NCBI GenBank assembly: GCA_963741385.1
Contig: CAVUHO010000015.1
Coordinates: forward strand, 170,187-234,186
Source: Sulfomarinibacter sp963741385
GTDB lineage: Bacteria; Acidobacteriota; Thermoanaerobaculia; Thermoanaerobaculales; Sulfomarinibacteraceae
DNA: 64,000 bases
Reading direction: 5' to 3'
Shown one piece after another: positions 33,121 to 41,880 of this stretch. How positions within the stretch are numbered: position 1 is the stretch's first letter; the number at the start of each line of letters is the position of its first letter. Made by a program: the position numbers and the translations under genes. A model generated the notes under the pieces. The model was given only the letters and a program-made list of their open reading frames with translations. It did no database searches and was not told the origin of the DNA.

Positions 33121-35217
33121 GTGGCAGGTCTGCTGGCTGCAACGCTTGCATTTGCCTGCGCACAACCCGGACCGACACCGCCGGTTGCCCAGAAAAAAGC
33201 CCAGACGCTGGAGGCGAACGGCGATGTCCGCGTCGACGACTACTACTGGCTGCGGGAACGCACCAACCCGGACGTGCTGGCCTATCTCGAGGCGGAGAAC
33301 GCCTACACCGAAGCCATGCTCGGCGACGCCACCGGATTGCGGTCCGAGCTTTTCGAGGAGTTGAAGAACCGGATCGAGCCCGACGACTCGACGGTACCGG
33401 TTCTCTCCAACGACTACTACTACCTCACGCGGTACGAGGGGGACCTCGAGTATCCGATCTATTGCCGCCGTAAGGGCTCGTCCGACGCTGCCGACGAGGT
33501 GATCCTCGATGTCAACAAGGTCGCAGCGGGCCACACCTTCTGCTCGGTGAGAAATGTGGCGGTGAGCCCGGATGCAAAGCTGATGGCGTGGGCGGTGGAC
33601 ACTGTCGGCCGGCGCAAATACACCATTCGCGTCACTGATCTGAATTCCGGACAGGAGCTTGACGACATTCTCTCCGACGTCACGGGCGACCTCGTCTGGG
33701 CCAACGACAACCAGACCCTCTTCTACACCCGTCAGGACCCCGAGACGCTGCGCTCCTACCAGGTGTGGCGGCACGTGCTGGGCACCGACCAGGGTGCTGA
33801 CGCACTGGTCTATGAAGAGAGCGACCCCACCTTCAGTGTGGACGTGTCGAAGACCCGATCCAAAAAGTACATTCTCATTCAGTCTGAACAGACCCTGGCA
33901 ACCGAGTTCCGCTTCCTGGACGCCGATGATCCGGAAGGCGAACCGCAGATCATCGCGCCGAGAGAACGCGGAGTCGAGTACAGCGTCGATCACGTCGGCG
34001 ACCGGTTCATCATCAGGACCAACCTCGACGCGGAGAACTTTCGCCTGATGGAAGCGCCGGTTGCCAGTCCGGGAAGGGCCGATTGGAGTGAGCTGCTCCC
34101 CGGCCGGGAGGAAGTTCTTCTCGAGGGAGTCGAGGCCTTCCAGGACTTCATGGTGGTGACGGAACGCCGCGACGGCCTGCGCCACCTCCGCGTCATCCCG
34201 TGGGACGGCGGCGCTGAAACCGATGTGGCATTCGACGAACCAACGTATGTGACGTGGGTCGACGAAAACGACGAGTTCGACACGTCGGTCCTGCGCTACG
34301 GCTACAGCTCGCTCAACACTCCGGAGACCATTTACGATCTCGATCTGTCGACGGGTGGGCGAACTCTCATGAAGCAGGAGCAGATTCGCGGCGGGTTCGA
34401 TTCCGCGAACTACGTGGTCGAACGGTTGATGGCGCCGGCGCGCGACGGCGTGAAAGTGCCCGTTTCGCTGGTCTACCGTAGAGGACTGCCCCGTAACGGC
34501 ACCAGCCCGCTGCTGCTCTACGGCTATGGCTCATACGGTTACAGCATGGAGGCCGGGTTTCGACCGGAGGTCGTGAGCCTGCTCGACCGCGGCTTCGTCT
34601 ACGCCATCGCCCACGTCCGGGGCGGCCAGGAGATGGGCCGCCGGTGGTACGAGGACGGCAAGCTCCTCCACAAGAAGAACACCTTCACCGACTTCATCGA
34701 CAGCGGACGCTTCCTGGTGGCGGAGGGCTTCACCGCTCCCGACCGGATGTTCGCCAAGGGCGGCAGCGCCGGCGGCCTGCTGATGGGCGCGGTCGCCAAT
34801 ATGGCGCCCGATCTCTTTGCCGGCATCATCGCCAACGTTCCGTTTGTCGACGTCGTCACCACCATGCTCGACGACAGCATTCCGCTCACTACCGGCGAGT
34901 TCGACGAGTGGGGCGACCCCAAACAACCCGAGTCCTACGACTACATGCTGTCGTACTCGCCGTACGACAATGTCGTCGCCAAGGACTACCCGTCGCTGCT
35001 CGTGACCACCGCGCTCGAAGACTCCCAGGTGCAGTACTTCGAACCCGCCAAGTGGGTGGCGAAACTGCGCGATCTGAAGACCGACTCGAACCCGCTGCTC
35101 TTCACCTGCGAAATGTCCGCAGCGGGCCACGGCGGGGTCAGCGGGCGCTACAAGAAGTACGAGGAGACCGCGATGGAGTACGCCTTCATCCTCGAGGTGC
35201 TGAACGGGAAGCTGTAG
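33121..35217 (+). CDS. S9A prolyl oligopeptidase / oligopeptidase B, exported
   Basis: 698-residue serine oligopeptidase cleaving short peptides. N-terminal beta-propeller (VDDYYWLRERTNPDVLAYLE onward), then the hydrolase domain with nucleophile Ser549 in GGSAGG, preceded by RGGQEMGRRWYEDGK, Asp in TALEDSQVQYFEP and His in AAGHGG. The frame opens with GTG at 33121 inside a leader YVAGLLAATLAFACAQ. The strong ribosome site and ATG at 33096 are one frame off: removing one base of the TTCCCC run at about 33102-33107 would give a perfect lipoprotein signal ending in AFAC. So the true start is probably 33096 with an indel. The gene follows the intron by 120 bp. Confidence 0.88.
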   Translation: MAGLLAATLAFACAQPGPTPPVAQKKAQTLEANGDVRVDDYYWLRERTNPDVLAYLEAENAYTEAMLGDATGLRSELFEELKNRIEPDDSTVPVLSNDYYYLTRYEGDLEYPIYCRRKGSSDAADEVILDVNKVAAGHTFCSVRNVAVSPDAKLMAWAVDTVGRRKYTIRVTDLNSGQELDDILSDVTGDLVWANDNQTLFYTRQDPETLRSYQVWRHVLGTDQGADALVYEESDPTFSVDVSKTRSKKYILIQSEQTLATEFRFLDADDPEGEPQIIAPRERGVEYSVDHVGDRFIIRTNLDAENFRLMEAPVASPGRADWSELLPGREEVLLEGVEAFQDFMVVTERRDGLRHLRVIPWDGGAETDVAFDEPTYVTWVDENDEFDTSVLRYGYSSLNTPETIYDLDLSTGGRTLMKQEQIRGGFDSANYVVERLMAPARDGVKVPVSLVYRRGLPRNGTSPLLLYGYGSYGYSMEAGFRPEVVSLLDRGFVYAIAHVRGGQEMGRRWYEDGKLLHKKNTFTDFIDSGRFLVAEGFTAPDRMFAKGGSAGGLLMGAVANMAPDLFAGIIANVPFVDVVTTMLDDSIPLTTGEFDEWGDPKQPESYDYMLSYSPYDNVVAKDYPSLLVTTALEDSQVQYFEPAKWVAKLRDLKTDSNPLLFTCEMSAAGHGGVSGRYKKYEETAMEYAFILEVLNGKL

Positions 35218-36046
35218 GCGGCACGAGATTTCGGATTTCGGATTTCGGATTTCGGAATTCCCACCCACCCTCCCACCGACAATGAGCACTCGAGTGCTCA
35301 GGGTGGGTGGGACCGCGTGTGGCGGAGGTGCCTGGAGCGCGTGCGGAAAGTCAGCGTGCGGCGGAGGTGTCCGGCTTCGCCTCTGGCTTCGCCGGGACAG
35401 ACCTCACCTTCAACGGCGGCCATCCCGGCCGAGGGAGCACTCGCCCCTTCCTGTCATCCCGACCGAGGGAGCACCCGCCCCTTCCTGTCATCCCGACCGA
35501 GGGAGCACCCGCCCCTTCCTGTCATCCCGACCGAGGGAGCACCCGCCCCTTCCTGTCATCCCGACCGAGGGAGCACCCGCCCCTTCCTGTCATCCCGACC
35601 GAAGGAGCACCCACCCCTTCCTGTCATCCCGACCGAAGGAGCTTGCCCGTTCCTGTCATCCCGACCGAAGGCCCGAAGGGCCGTAGCGGAGGGATCTGGG
35701 CGGGGGTTGTCTGCAACGCCGTTCCTTGAGCCGCCCAGATCCCTCCGCTCGCTCGCTTCGCTCCCTCGGTCGGGATGACAGCGAGAAAAGGCACTTCGCT
35801 CCCTCGGTCGGGAGACAGCGAGAAAAGGCACTTCGCTCCCTCGGTCGGGATGACAGCGAGAAAAGGCACTTCGCTCCCTCGGTCGGGATGACAGCGAGAA
35901 AAGGCACTTCGCTCCCTCGGTCGGGATGACAGGTTTGTTTGTGCAGGTCTTCTTCAAGCACGAGCGCGTGGAACGACGGCGGAAGTCGACGTCAAGAACC
36001 CCCCGCGGCACCCACCGCGGGGGGTTCTTTCAGACCGTAAAGTCAC
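35218..36046. repeat. 829-bp repeat-only spacer with amplified palindromic element
   Basis: Begins with a GATTTCG heptad run (35226-35258) and the phrase GAGCACTCGAGTGCTCAGGG (self-complementary core). Then eight 32-34 bp direct repeats of CATCCCGACCGAGGGAGCAC-type from 35421 to about 35690, a central segment with GGGATCTGGGCGGGGG and CCGCCCAGATCCCTCCGCT, and five 37-38 bp direct repeats of CTTCGCTCCCTCGGTCGGGA-type from 35756 to about 35935. Left and right arrays are mutually inverted. A bidirectional terminator closes the region. The open frames here are repeat translations, not genes. Confidence 0.9.
35994..36029. terminator. bidirectional hairpin terminator after pepF
   Basis: Perfect 15-bp stem AAGAACCCCCCGCGG / CCGCGGGGGGTTCTT with a 6-base loop, 18 bp beyond the pepF stop codon. 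Followed by TTC on the plus strand and preceded by a purine run, so it can act in both directions. Confidence 0.8.
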
Positions 36047-37933
36047 CTACTCCGTGACGAGAATCGCCTCCATCTCGCCCACGATCTTGCGGAAGTCGTC
36101 CATCACTGCGCGGATGACCTGGGGGTCGTTCATGTCGACGCCGGCGCGTTTGAGGGCGTCCATCGGGTAGACGCTGCCGCCGAGCTTGAGAGTCTCCAGA
36201 TAATCGGCGACCGCCGTCGGGTCACCGGCGCGGAATCGGGCGGCGATCGCTTCACCGGCGGCGAAGCTCGTGGCGTAGACCCACACGTAGTAGGTGCGGT
36301 AGAAGTGGGGGATCCGCGCCCAACCGCTTTTGAACTCGGGGTCGAGGGTGGCGCCGTCACCGTAGTACTCGAGCCACAGGTCGCCCCAGATCTTGCCCAG
36401 CGACTCCTTGGTCAGGGGCTGACCGGCCTGGCCGGCCTGGTGGGCCGCGTGCTCGAACTCGTGGAAGAAGATCTGGCGCAGGAAAGTGCCGACGATGTTG
36501 TTCAAACGGAGGTTGAGCAGAGCGAGCCTTTGCTTGGGATCCGTGGTGCGGTCGAGCATCCACTCGAAGAACACCGCCTCGGATCCCACCGACGCGACCT
36601 CGGCCACGAACAGCGTGTAATCGGAGTCCTGATAGGACTGGTTGGCGGTGGCGAGGTAGCGGTGAACCGAGTGGCCCATCTCGTGGACCAGCGTGAAGAC
36701 GTCCTCCAGGGTGCCGCCCCAGTTGAGGAAGAGATAGGGGTGTGAGTTGTAGGTGCCCCACGAGTAGGCGCCGCCGCGTTTGCCCGTGTTCGGAAAAACG
36801 TCGATCCAACGCTCGGCAAGCCCGCGCGCCGCGACCTCGGCGTACTCGGGGCCGAGGGTCTCGGTCCAGAACTGCATGGCCAGCGCCCAGCCCTCGTCGA
36901 AGGTATAGGTTGCGTCACCCTCGGGGACCATGCTCACGTACAGGTCGTAGATGTGGAAATCGTCGAGCCCGAGGACCTTCTTGCGAAGGTCGACATAGGA
37001 GTGCACCACGTCGAGGTTGTCGTGGACGGTCGAGACCAGGGTCTCCACCACCGAGCTCGGGACGTTGGTCTGGTCGAGCACCATGTCCAGGGTGGTGGGG
37101 TAGTCGCGGACCTTGGACATCCAGACGTCCTTCTGGACCAGACCGGCGTAGGTGCCGCTGTAGGTGTTGCCGTAGGCATCGTAGGTGCCGAAGAGGGCGA
37201 GGGCGGCGTCCTTGCGGACGCGGCGGTCCTGGCTCGCCATGAAGCTGTAGTAGAGCCCCGGGATGACCTTTTTGTCCTCGCCGTTCTCGTCCTTGATGGT
37301 GGGCCAGTCGATGTCGGCGTCAGTCAGGAACCCGTAGATCTGCTGCGGCGCCGAGCGCAGCAGTGAGGCCTCGGCGAGAACCTGTTCGACCTCCTGCGAC
37401 CGCGTGTGCGCCTTGGTGCGCAGAATGTTGTCGATGAAGTGCTTGAACTCCGCCATCCGCGGGTCCGCGAGAAAACCGGCCATGGTCGCGTCGGGGATCT
37501 GCACCACCTCGGGATCGAAGTAGGCGGTGGCCTCGCCGAAGGCGGCCGCCAACGCCCGGGCCTTGCCGACATAGGCGTTCGCGTTCGCGTCCCGGGTGTC
37601 GGTGTTCTGCCACTGGCTGGCGTAGACGAAGATGTCTTCGAGGGTCTTGCCGAGCTCGATCTGGAGGGCGACCGCGGCGAGGAACGTGTCGACCGACTCG
37701 CCCAGATGGCCCTTGGCGGCGGAGAGTTCCGGAATCCGGGCCTCGACGACGGCGTAGGCCGCATCCCAGGCCTCGACGTTCGGGAAGATGTCCGCCAGGT
37801 TCCAGCGGTACTGGATCGGAATGTCCTCGCGGGTTTCGTAGAAGGTCTGTTCGTCGGCTGCGCCGGCGCTCCCAGCCATCGCGATCAGGACCGCCGCGAG
37901 CGTCAGTACCAAAACGGAGTGTTTGCGTTGCAT
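36047..37933 (-). CDS. pepF: exported oligoendopeptidase F (M3B)
   Basis: 628-residue zinc oligopeptidase. Signal peptide at residues 1-25 (VLVLTLAAVLIAMAGSAGAA), unlike cytosolic PepF, so the enzyme should be periplasmic. Zinc site HEMGHSVHRYL with the third ligand in FVAEVASVGSEAVFFE, and the conserved substrate segment FYRTYYVWVYATSFAAGEAIA near the C-terminus. N-terminal helical domain begins YRWNLADIFPN, typical of PepF. It ends next to a strong terminator and appears monocistronic. Confidence 0.94.
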   Translation of the reverse strand: MQRKHSVLVLTLAAVLIAMAGSAGAADEQTFYETREDIPIQYRWNLADIFPNVEAWDAAYAVVEARIPELSAAKGHLGESVDTFLAAVALQIELGKTLEDIFVYASQWQNTDTRDANANAYVGKARALAAAFGEATAYFDPEVVQIPDATMAGFLADPRMAEFKHFIDNILRTKAHTRSQEVEQVLAEASLLRSAPQQIYGFLTDADIDWPTIKDENGEDKKVIPGLYYSFMASQDRRVRKDAALALFGTYDAYGNTYSGTYAGLVQKDVWMSKVRDYPTTLDMVLDQTNVPSSVVETLVSTVHDNLDVVHSYVDLRKKVLGLDDFHIYDLYVSMVPEGDATYTFDEGWALAMQFWTETLGPEYAEVAARGLAERWIDVFPNTGKRGGAYSWGTYNSHPYLFLNWGGTLEDVFTLVHEMGHSVHRYLATANQSYQDSDYTLFVAEVASVGSEAVFFEWMLDRTTDPKQRLALLNLRLNNIVGTFLRQIFFHEFEHAAHQAGQAGQPLTKESLGKIWGDLWLEYYGDGATLDPEFKSGWARIPHFYRTYYVWVYATSFAAGEAIAARFRAGDPTAVADYLETLKLGGSVYPMDALKRAGVDMNDPQVIRAVMDDFRKIVGEMEAILVTE

Positions 37934-38193
37934 CCTTCTCCTCTTTTCCGACCCGCCTCGGCAGGTCTCAAAATCACCGAAGATGGTACTACGATCCGGG
38001 CGCGGGGTGCCCGGATCGAATTCGGAATTTGGAATTGCCGCTCACACGGCAGCCGGGACGGCTGCCCCACAATTCGGCCACCATGCTTGCGGTTGTGGGG
38101 TACGCGTCCCGCGTGCCGGGCGGGTGGGTGGAAATTCGAAATCCGAAATTCGAAATCCGAAATCCGAAATCTTCGCCTTCACACCACTCGGGG
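37934..38193. repeat. intergenic repeats upstream of pepF, including a kinase-type palindrome
   Basis: 260 bp. At 38045-38119 lies one copy of the element found inside the kinase genes: GGCAGCCGGGACGGCTGCCC, then CCACAA, and TTGTGGGGTACGCGTCCCGC with GTGCC. From 38130 to 38172 there is a GAAATTCGAAATCCGAAATT heptad run. The pepF promoter should lie at 37940-37990 (no clear consensus). No gene. Confidence 0.75.
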
Positions 38194-38892
38194 TCAGACC
38201 CGCAGTGCCGCCGCCCTCTCCTGACAATCGAGGGTGGTGCAGGTCGAGCAGCAGGTAAAGGACGGACTGAAGATATGGGCTTCCATCGGCGCCAGGACCA
38301 GCACTCCGGACACCGACTTGATCGGCGACATCAGACAACTGTCGTTGATCGTGACCCCGATCGCCGCGGGTTTGAGGTGGGCAAAGAGCGCCCGCTGCCC
38401 CGACACATTCCAGCCGCAGTAGCCGGGGCTGTATGGCAGCACCGCGACGCCGGGACCGCGCATCTCGGCCCGACTGTATCGCCCCGCTGCGATCTGTGCC
38501 ATCTCGTCGGCCGCGAACGAGGCCACCTGGTCGAGGATGTAACCCTCGGCCATCTCCCCGGCTTCGAACAGTCGGGGGATTCGCCCCGACACCTCTTCAC
38601 CGACCGTCACCGCGAACAGGGCCAGCGACACGGCGTCCTCGAGCACGACCTCGAGCGGGGTGTCGCGGTCGTTGCCGCCGTCGCCGTGGTAGACGGCGAG
38701 GAAGTCGGCGGTCGGGATTGTCTCCCACACGCCCTGCGGTTGCGCCGAATCGACAAACGTCGCACCGGCGCCCTCGATCAGACCGCGAACCCGGTCGGCC
38801 ATCGGGGACCCGTCGGGCGGTTCGAGATTCTTCATCGAGCGGGCAACGGCTTTGAGAAGATCGGTCGGGGCCATCTCGAAAGTCTCTCTCAC
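38194..38892 (-). CDS. stand-alone MetH-activation-domain-like protein with Cys-rich tail
   Basis: About 232 residues. The segment YSPGYCGWNVSGQRALFAHL, IGVTINDSCLMSPIKSVSGV is the core of the cobalamin-dependent methionine synthase activation (AdoMet-binding) domain. The C-terminus carries a cluster CCSTCTTLDC followed by QER, able to bind metal or an Fe-S cluster. Stand-alone versions are associated with corrinoid proteins, probably in reductive reactivation, but no corrinoid gene is nearby. The start is placed at GTG 38892 because GGAGGATCAGCC precedes it; the upstream frame extension has no ribosome site. Confidence 0.82.
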   Translation of the reverse strand: MRETFEMAPTDLLKAVARSMKNLEPPDGSPMADRVRGLIEGAGATFVDSAQPQGVWETIPTADFLAVYHGDGGNDRDTPLEVVLEDAVSLALFAVTVGEEVSGRIPRLFEAGEMAEGYILDQVASFAADEMAQIAAGRYSRAEMRGPGVAVLPYSPGYCGWNVSGQRALFAHLKPAAIGVTINDSCLMSPIKSVSGVLVLAPMEAHIFSPSFTCCSTCTTLDCQERAAALRV

Positions 38893-39011
38893 GGCTGATC
38901 CTCCATTGGTAGATGATAGAGGACTCCGACCGGGCGGCAAGCACCGGCAACCGATCCACGCTAAGATTCAGGTGAAATACCGGCCGCGGAGAGGATGGAG
39001 GACGCGGCGAA

Positions 39012-41378
39012 ATGAGGCAGGGCATTCAGACCAAGAGGTTCATGATCTGCCGGCGGGCGGTCATCAGTCTGGTGATCGCATGCGCCGTGGTGGCGGCTAT
39101 CGGCTGTCGCGGCGCCGATCAACCCGCGACCACGGGGCCGGTGCGCGGCACGGTCCTCGGCGGGGTCGATCCGGCGAGCCTCAACGTCATTCTCATCACC
39201 ATCGACACCCTGCGCTCCGACCACGTGTCGTGCTACGGCGACTCGCGGGTGGCAACGCCCAATATCGACCGGTTGGCGAGCGAGGGCGTTCGCTTCACCA
39301 ACGCGGCCAGCACGGTCCCCTTCACCCTGCCCGCCCACTCCTCGATCATGACCGGAACCTACCCCCCGCGGCACGGGATCCGGGAAAACGTCGGCTACTT
39401 CCTCGGCGACAGCCAGCCGACGATCGCCGAGTCGTTGAAGGGTGGCGGGCGCGAAACCGGTGGGTTCGTGAGCGCCTTCGTGCTCGACTCACGGTGGGGG
39501 ATCGCGCGCGGCTTCGACCACTATTTCGACGACTTCGTTCTCAGTGAATTCGAAAACGCCAACCTCGGCTCGGTGCAGCGTCCGGGCAACGAGACCGTCG
39601 CCGAGGCGGTCCGTTGGCTCGATGCGCGCGAACAGACCGCGCCGTTCTTCCTCTGGCTGCACCTCTACGACCCGCACGATCCGTACACCCCGCCGGAACC
39701 GTACGCGAGCAGGTACCCCGGCCGCCCGTATCAGGGTGAGGTGGCGTTTGTGGACTCGTTGATCGGCACCTTCCGCGCCTCCCTCGAGGAGCGCGCTCTG
39801 CTCCAGCGATCGCTGGTGATCCTGACCGCGGACCACGGCGAAGGTCTCGGCGACCACGGCGAGCAGTTCCACGGCTATTTCGTCTACGACACCACGATCC
39901 GGGTGCCGCTGATCATCCGCTTCCCCGGCATGGCCGACGCCGGCATGGTGATCGGCGACCCGGTGAGCCACGTCGACCTGATGCCGACCATCCTCGAGAC
40001 CGTCGGTCTGCCGGTGCCCGACGATGCGCAGGGGGCCAGTCTGCTGCCGTTGATCGAAGGCGGGGCGATCGCCAGCAAACGTGAGGTCTACAGCGAGTCG
40101 TTCTACCCGCTGCTCCACTACGGGTGGGCGCCGCTCCGTTCGCTCCGCACCGTGCGCTCCAAGCTGATCGCGGCGCCTCGCCCGGAACTCTACGATTTCG
40201 TCGAAGACCGCAAAGAGGCCCACAACCTGTTCGCCGCCGACCCTCAGGAGGCCGGCGAACTCGAGGCGCGCATGCAGAGGCTGCGGCAGGAGATGGAGAG
40301 CGACGCGCCGGCGGCGGGAGAGGCCACCGAGATCGACCAGGCGACCATCGACCGCTTGCGCGCTCTCGGCTACATGGCGGGCGGCGGCGGCGTTTCGGTG
40401 GACGAAGAGGAGGAGCGCCCGCGCGCCGACCCCAAGGACATGATCGACATCCACCAGATGATCATGGCCACCCAGAGCCAGATCGGGCGCGGGGAAATGG
40501 ACGAGGCGACCACTCTGCTCAACCGCGTCCTCGAGCGCGACCCCTCCATCATCGACGCCCACCAGATGCTGGGCCAGATCGCCCTTTCGGAGTCGCATTT
40601 CGACGAAGCCGTGAAGCATTACCAGCGGGCTCTCGCTCTTGACGGCGACCACAAGACGTCGCTGTTCGGTCTCGCCATGGCCTACCGGAAGCTGGGCCGG
40701 GACGCCGACGCGATCCCTGGGTTCGAACACCTGTTCGACCTCTCGCACCGCGACGTCAAGGTGGCGATCCAGCTCTCCGAGCTCTACGAGGAAACGGGCC
40801 GGATCGACGACGCGGCCGCGATTCTCGAGGAGGTCTCGGGCCAGCCCGATGCCCCGGCCATGCTCCTCAACTCCCTGGGCGAGTTCCGGGTCCTCCAGGG
40901 CCGGTCCGACGAGGCCGTGCCCCTGTTCGAAACGGCGATCGCGACCAACGCCGAGCTGCCGAACCCGTACTTCAATCTGGCGGTGTTGTACGAGGAGAGG
41001 GGCGATCTGGAACGGGCGATCACATTCTACGAGCGCGCCATCGAGCGCGCGCCGAAGAACTTCCAGGCCCAGTTCAACCTCGGACGGCTCTACGGCGGAA
41101 GGGGAGATGTCGCCCGGCAGCAGGCGATGTGGGAGGCGGCGATTGCATCCAACCCGGACTTCGCGCGCGGCTACTACTATCTGGCCAAGCTGCTGATGGA
41201 CCGTGGTGACCTCGCCCGCGCCGAGGAGCTGGCGCGCACCGGGATCGCCAGGGACACCATGCATCAGGGCGGACCGCTCGGCTTCTTCGTGCTCGCGGAC
41301 GTCCTCAACCGGACGGGCCGCGCTGCCGAAGCGCAGGGCGCACTGGCCAAGGGCCGAGAGATCCAGAAAAGTTCGTGA
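39012..41378 (+). CDS. lipoprotein alkaline-phosphatase-superfamily (sulfatase-like) hydrolase with TPR repeats
   Basis: 788 residues. Signal peptide with lipobox AIGC (Cys32). Sulfatase-fold domain (about 55-440): NVILITIDTLRSDHVSCYG metal site, TADHGEGLGDHGE second metal site, and ELYDFVEDRKEAHNLF sulfatase tail motif. The CxPxR formylglycine motif of true sulfatases is replaced by VPFTLPAHSSIMTG, so Thr is the likely nucleophile and the true substrate is unknown. The C-terminal half is TPR (ETAIATNAELPNPYFNLAVL and similar). Ribosome site GGAGGA lies before the ATG. A paralogue is at 44829, on the other side of the TonB receptor gene. Confidence 0.88.
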   Translation: MRQGIQTKRFMICRRAVISLVIACAVVAAIGCRGADQPATTGPVRGTVLGGVDPASLNVILITIDTLRSDHVSCYGDSRVATPNIDRLASEGVRFTNAASTVPFTLPAHSSIMTGTYPPRHGIRENVGYFLGDSQPTIAESLKGGGRETGGFVSAFVLDSRWGIARGFDHYFDDFVLSEFENANLGSVQRPGNETVAEAVRWLDAREQTAPFFLWLHLYDPHDPYTPPEPYASRYPGRPYQGEVAFVDSLIGTFRASLEERALLQRSLVILTADHGEGLGDHGEQFHGYFVYDTTIRVPLIIRFPGMADAGMVIGDPVSHVDLMPTILETVGLPVPDDAQGASLLPLIEGGAIASKREVYSESFYPLLHYGWAPLRSLRTVRSKLIAAPRPELYDFVEDRKEAHNLFAADPQEAGELEARMQRLRQEMESDAPAAGEATEIDQATIDRLRALGYMAGGGGVSVDEEEERPRADPKDMIDIHQMIMATQSQIGRGEMDEATTLLNRVLERDPSIIDAHQMLGQIALSESHFDEAVKHYQRALALDGDHKTSLFGLAMAYRKLGRDADAIPGFEHLFDLSHRDVKVAIQLSELYEETGRIDDAAAILEEVSGQPDAPAMLLNSLGEFRVLQGRSDEAVPLFETAIATNAELPNPYFNLAVLYEERGDLERAITFYERAIERAPKNFQAQFNLGRLYGGRGDVARQQAMWEAAIASNPDFARGYYYLAKLLMDRGDLARAEELARTGIARDTMHQGGPLGFFVLADVLNRTGRAAEAQGALAKGREIQKSS

Positions 41379-41880
41379 CTCGCGTCGTCCTTCGTATCGT
41401 GGTGACTGCAACCTGATGATCGCGGAGCCGTACCTGACAGAAGGTCAAATCCTCGGATGGGAGCCGTCAGTGGACTGGATTTCGAATCGCCGCGCGCGGA
41501 AATGTGGCGGTGAGTTCTGTGAGCTGACGAGAACTGTGGACGGCGTCTCAGTGTCACCTCTGGTGGCCTGGACATTTCGCATTTCCGTCTTGGGTTTGTG
41601 TTATGTTGAGAGCACGAATAGTGGGTGAAGTGCGAGGGAGGCTCGTGGGGTGTCCGTAAAGAGCGTGATCCCGTCCGTGGACATGCGGTCCGTTCAATGC
41701 GCCTGCACCCTCTCCAGTCAGATTCACCGCCCACGACCGTACGACTCACATCACGGCTGCCAAGGTGAACTCCGGGGGCATGTGTGTCTCCGGTGGATCG
41801 GCGCCGAAATTCGACTCCACAGGGCTCGGGCTCTCAACCCCGCGACCCTGGAGAGCGTCAGGAGAAACGGAGGAAGGTAC
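41379..41880. other. 502-bp untranslated leader/intergenic region before the TonB receptor
   Basis: No supported gene: the frame of the receptor is open upstream but lacks coding character (Cys/His/Arg-rich, no ribosome site). A TATGTTGAG word preceded by TTCCGTCTTGGG near 41585-41610 is a weak promoter candidate, which would leave a leader of about 270 nt. No riboswitch fold that I recognise. Confidence 0.35.

Noticed and set aside
35421..35935. Possible CRISPR array (regular 34-38 bp direct repeats)
   Set aside because: Repeats are directly adjacent with no unique spacers, and both arrays are arms of one palindromic element; no cas gene nearby.
35307..36011. Several 80-150 codon frames rich in HPDRGS or SRPREHPP
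   Set aside because: They translate the tandem repeats on both strands and have no independent coding signal.
39489..41411. 640-codon minus-strand frame over the first sulfatase-TPR gene
   Set aside because: Antisense shadow; no motif, and the sense strand has clear metal sites and TPRs.
41650..41880. N-terminal extension of the TonB receptor frame
   Set aside because: No ribosome site or signal-like sequence; ATG 41881 with GGAGGAAGG and a standard signal peptide is far better.
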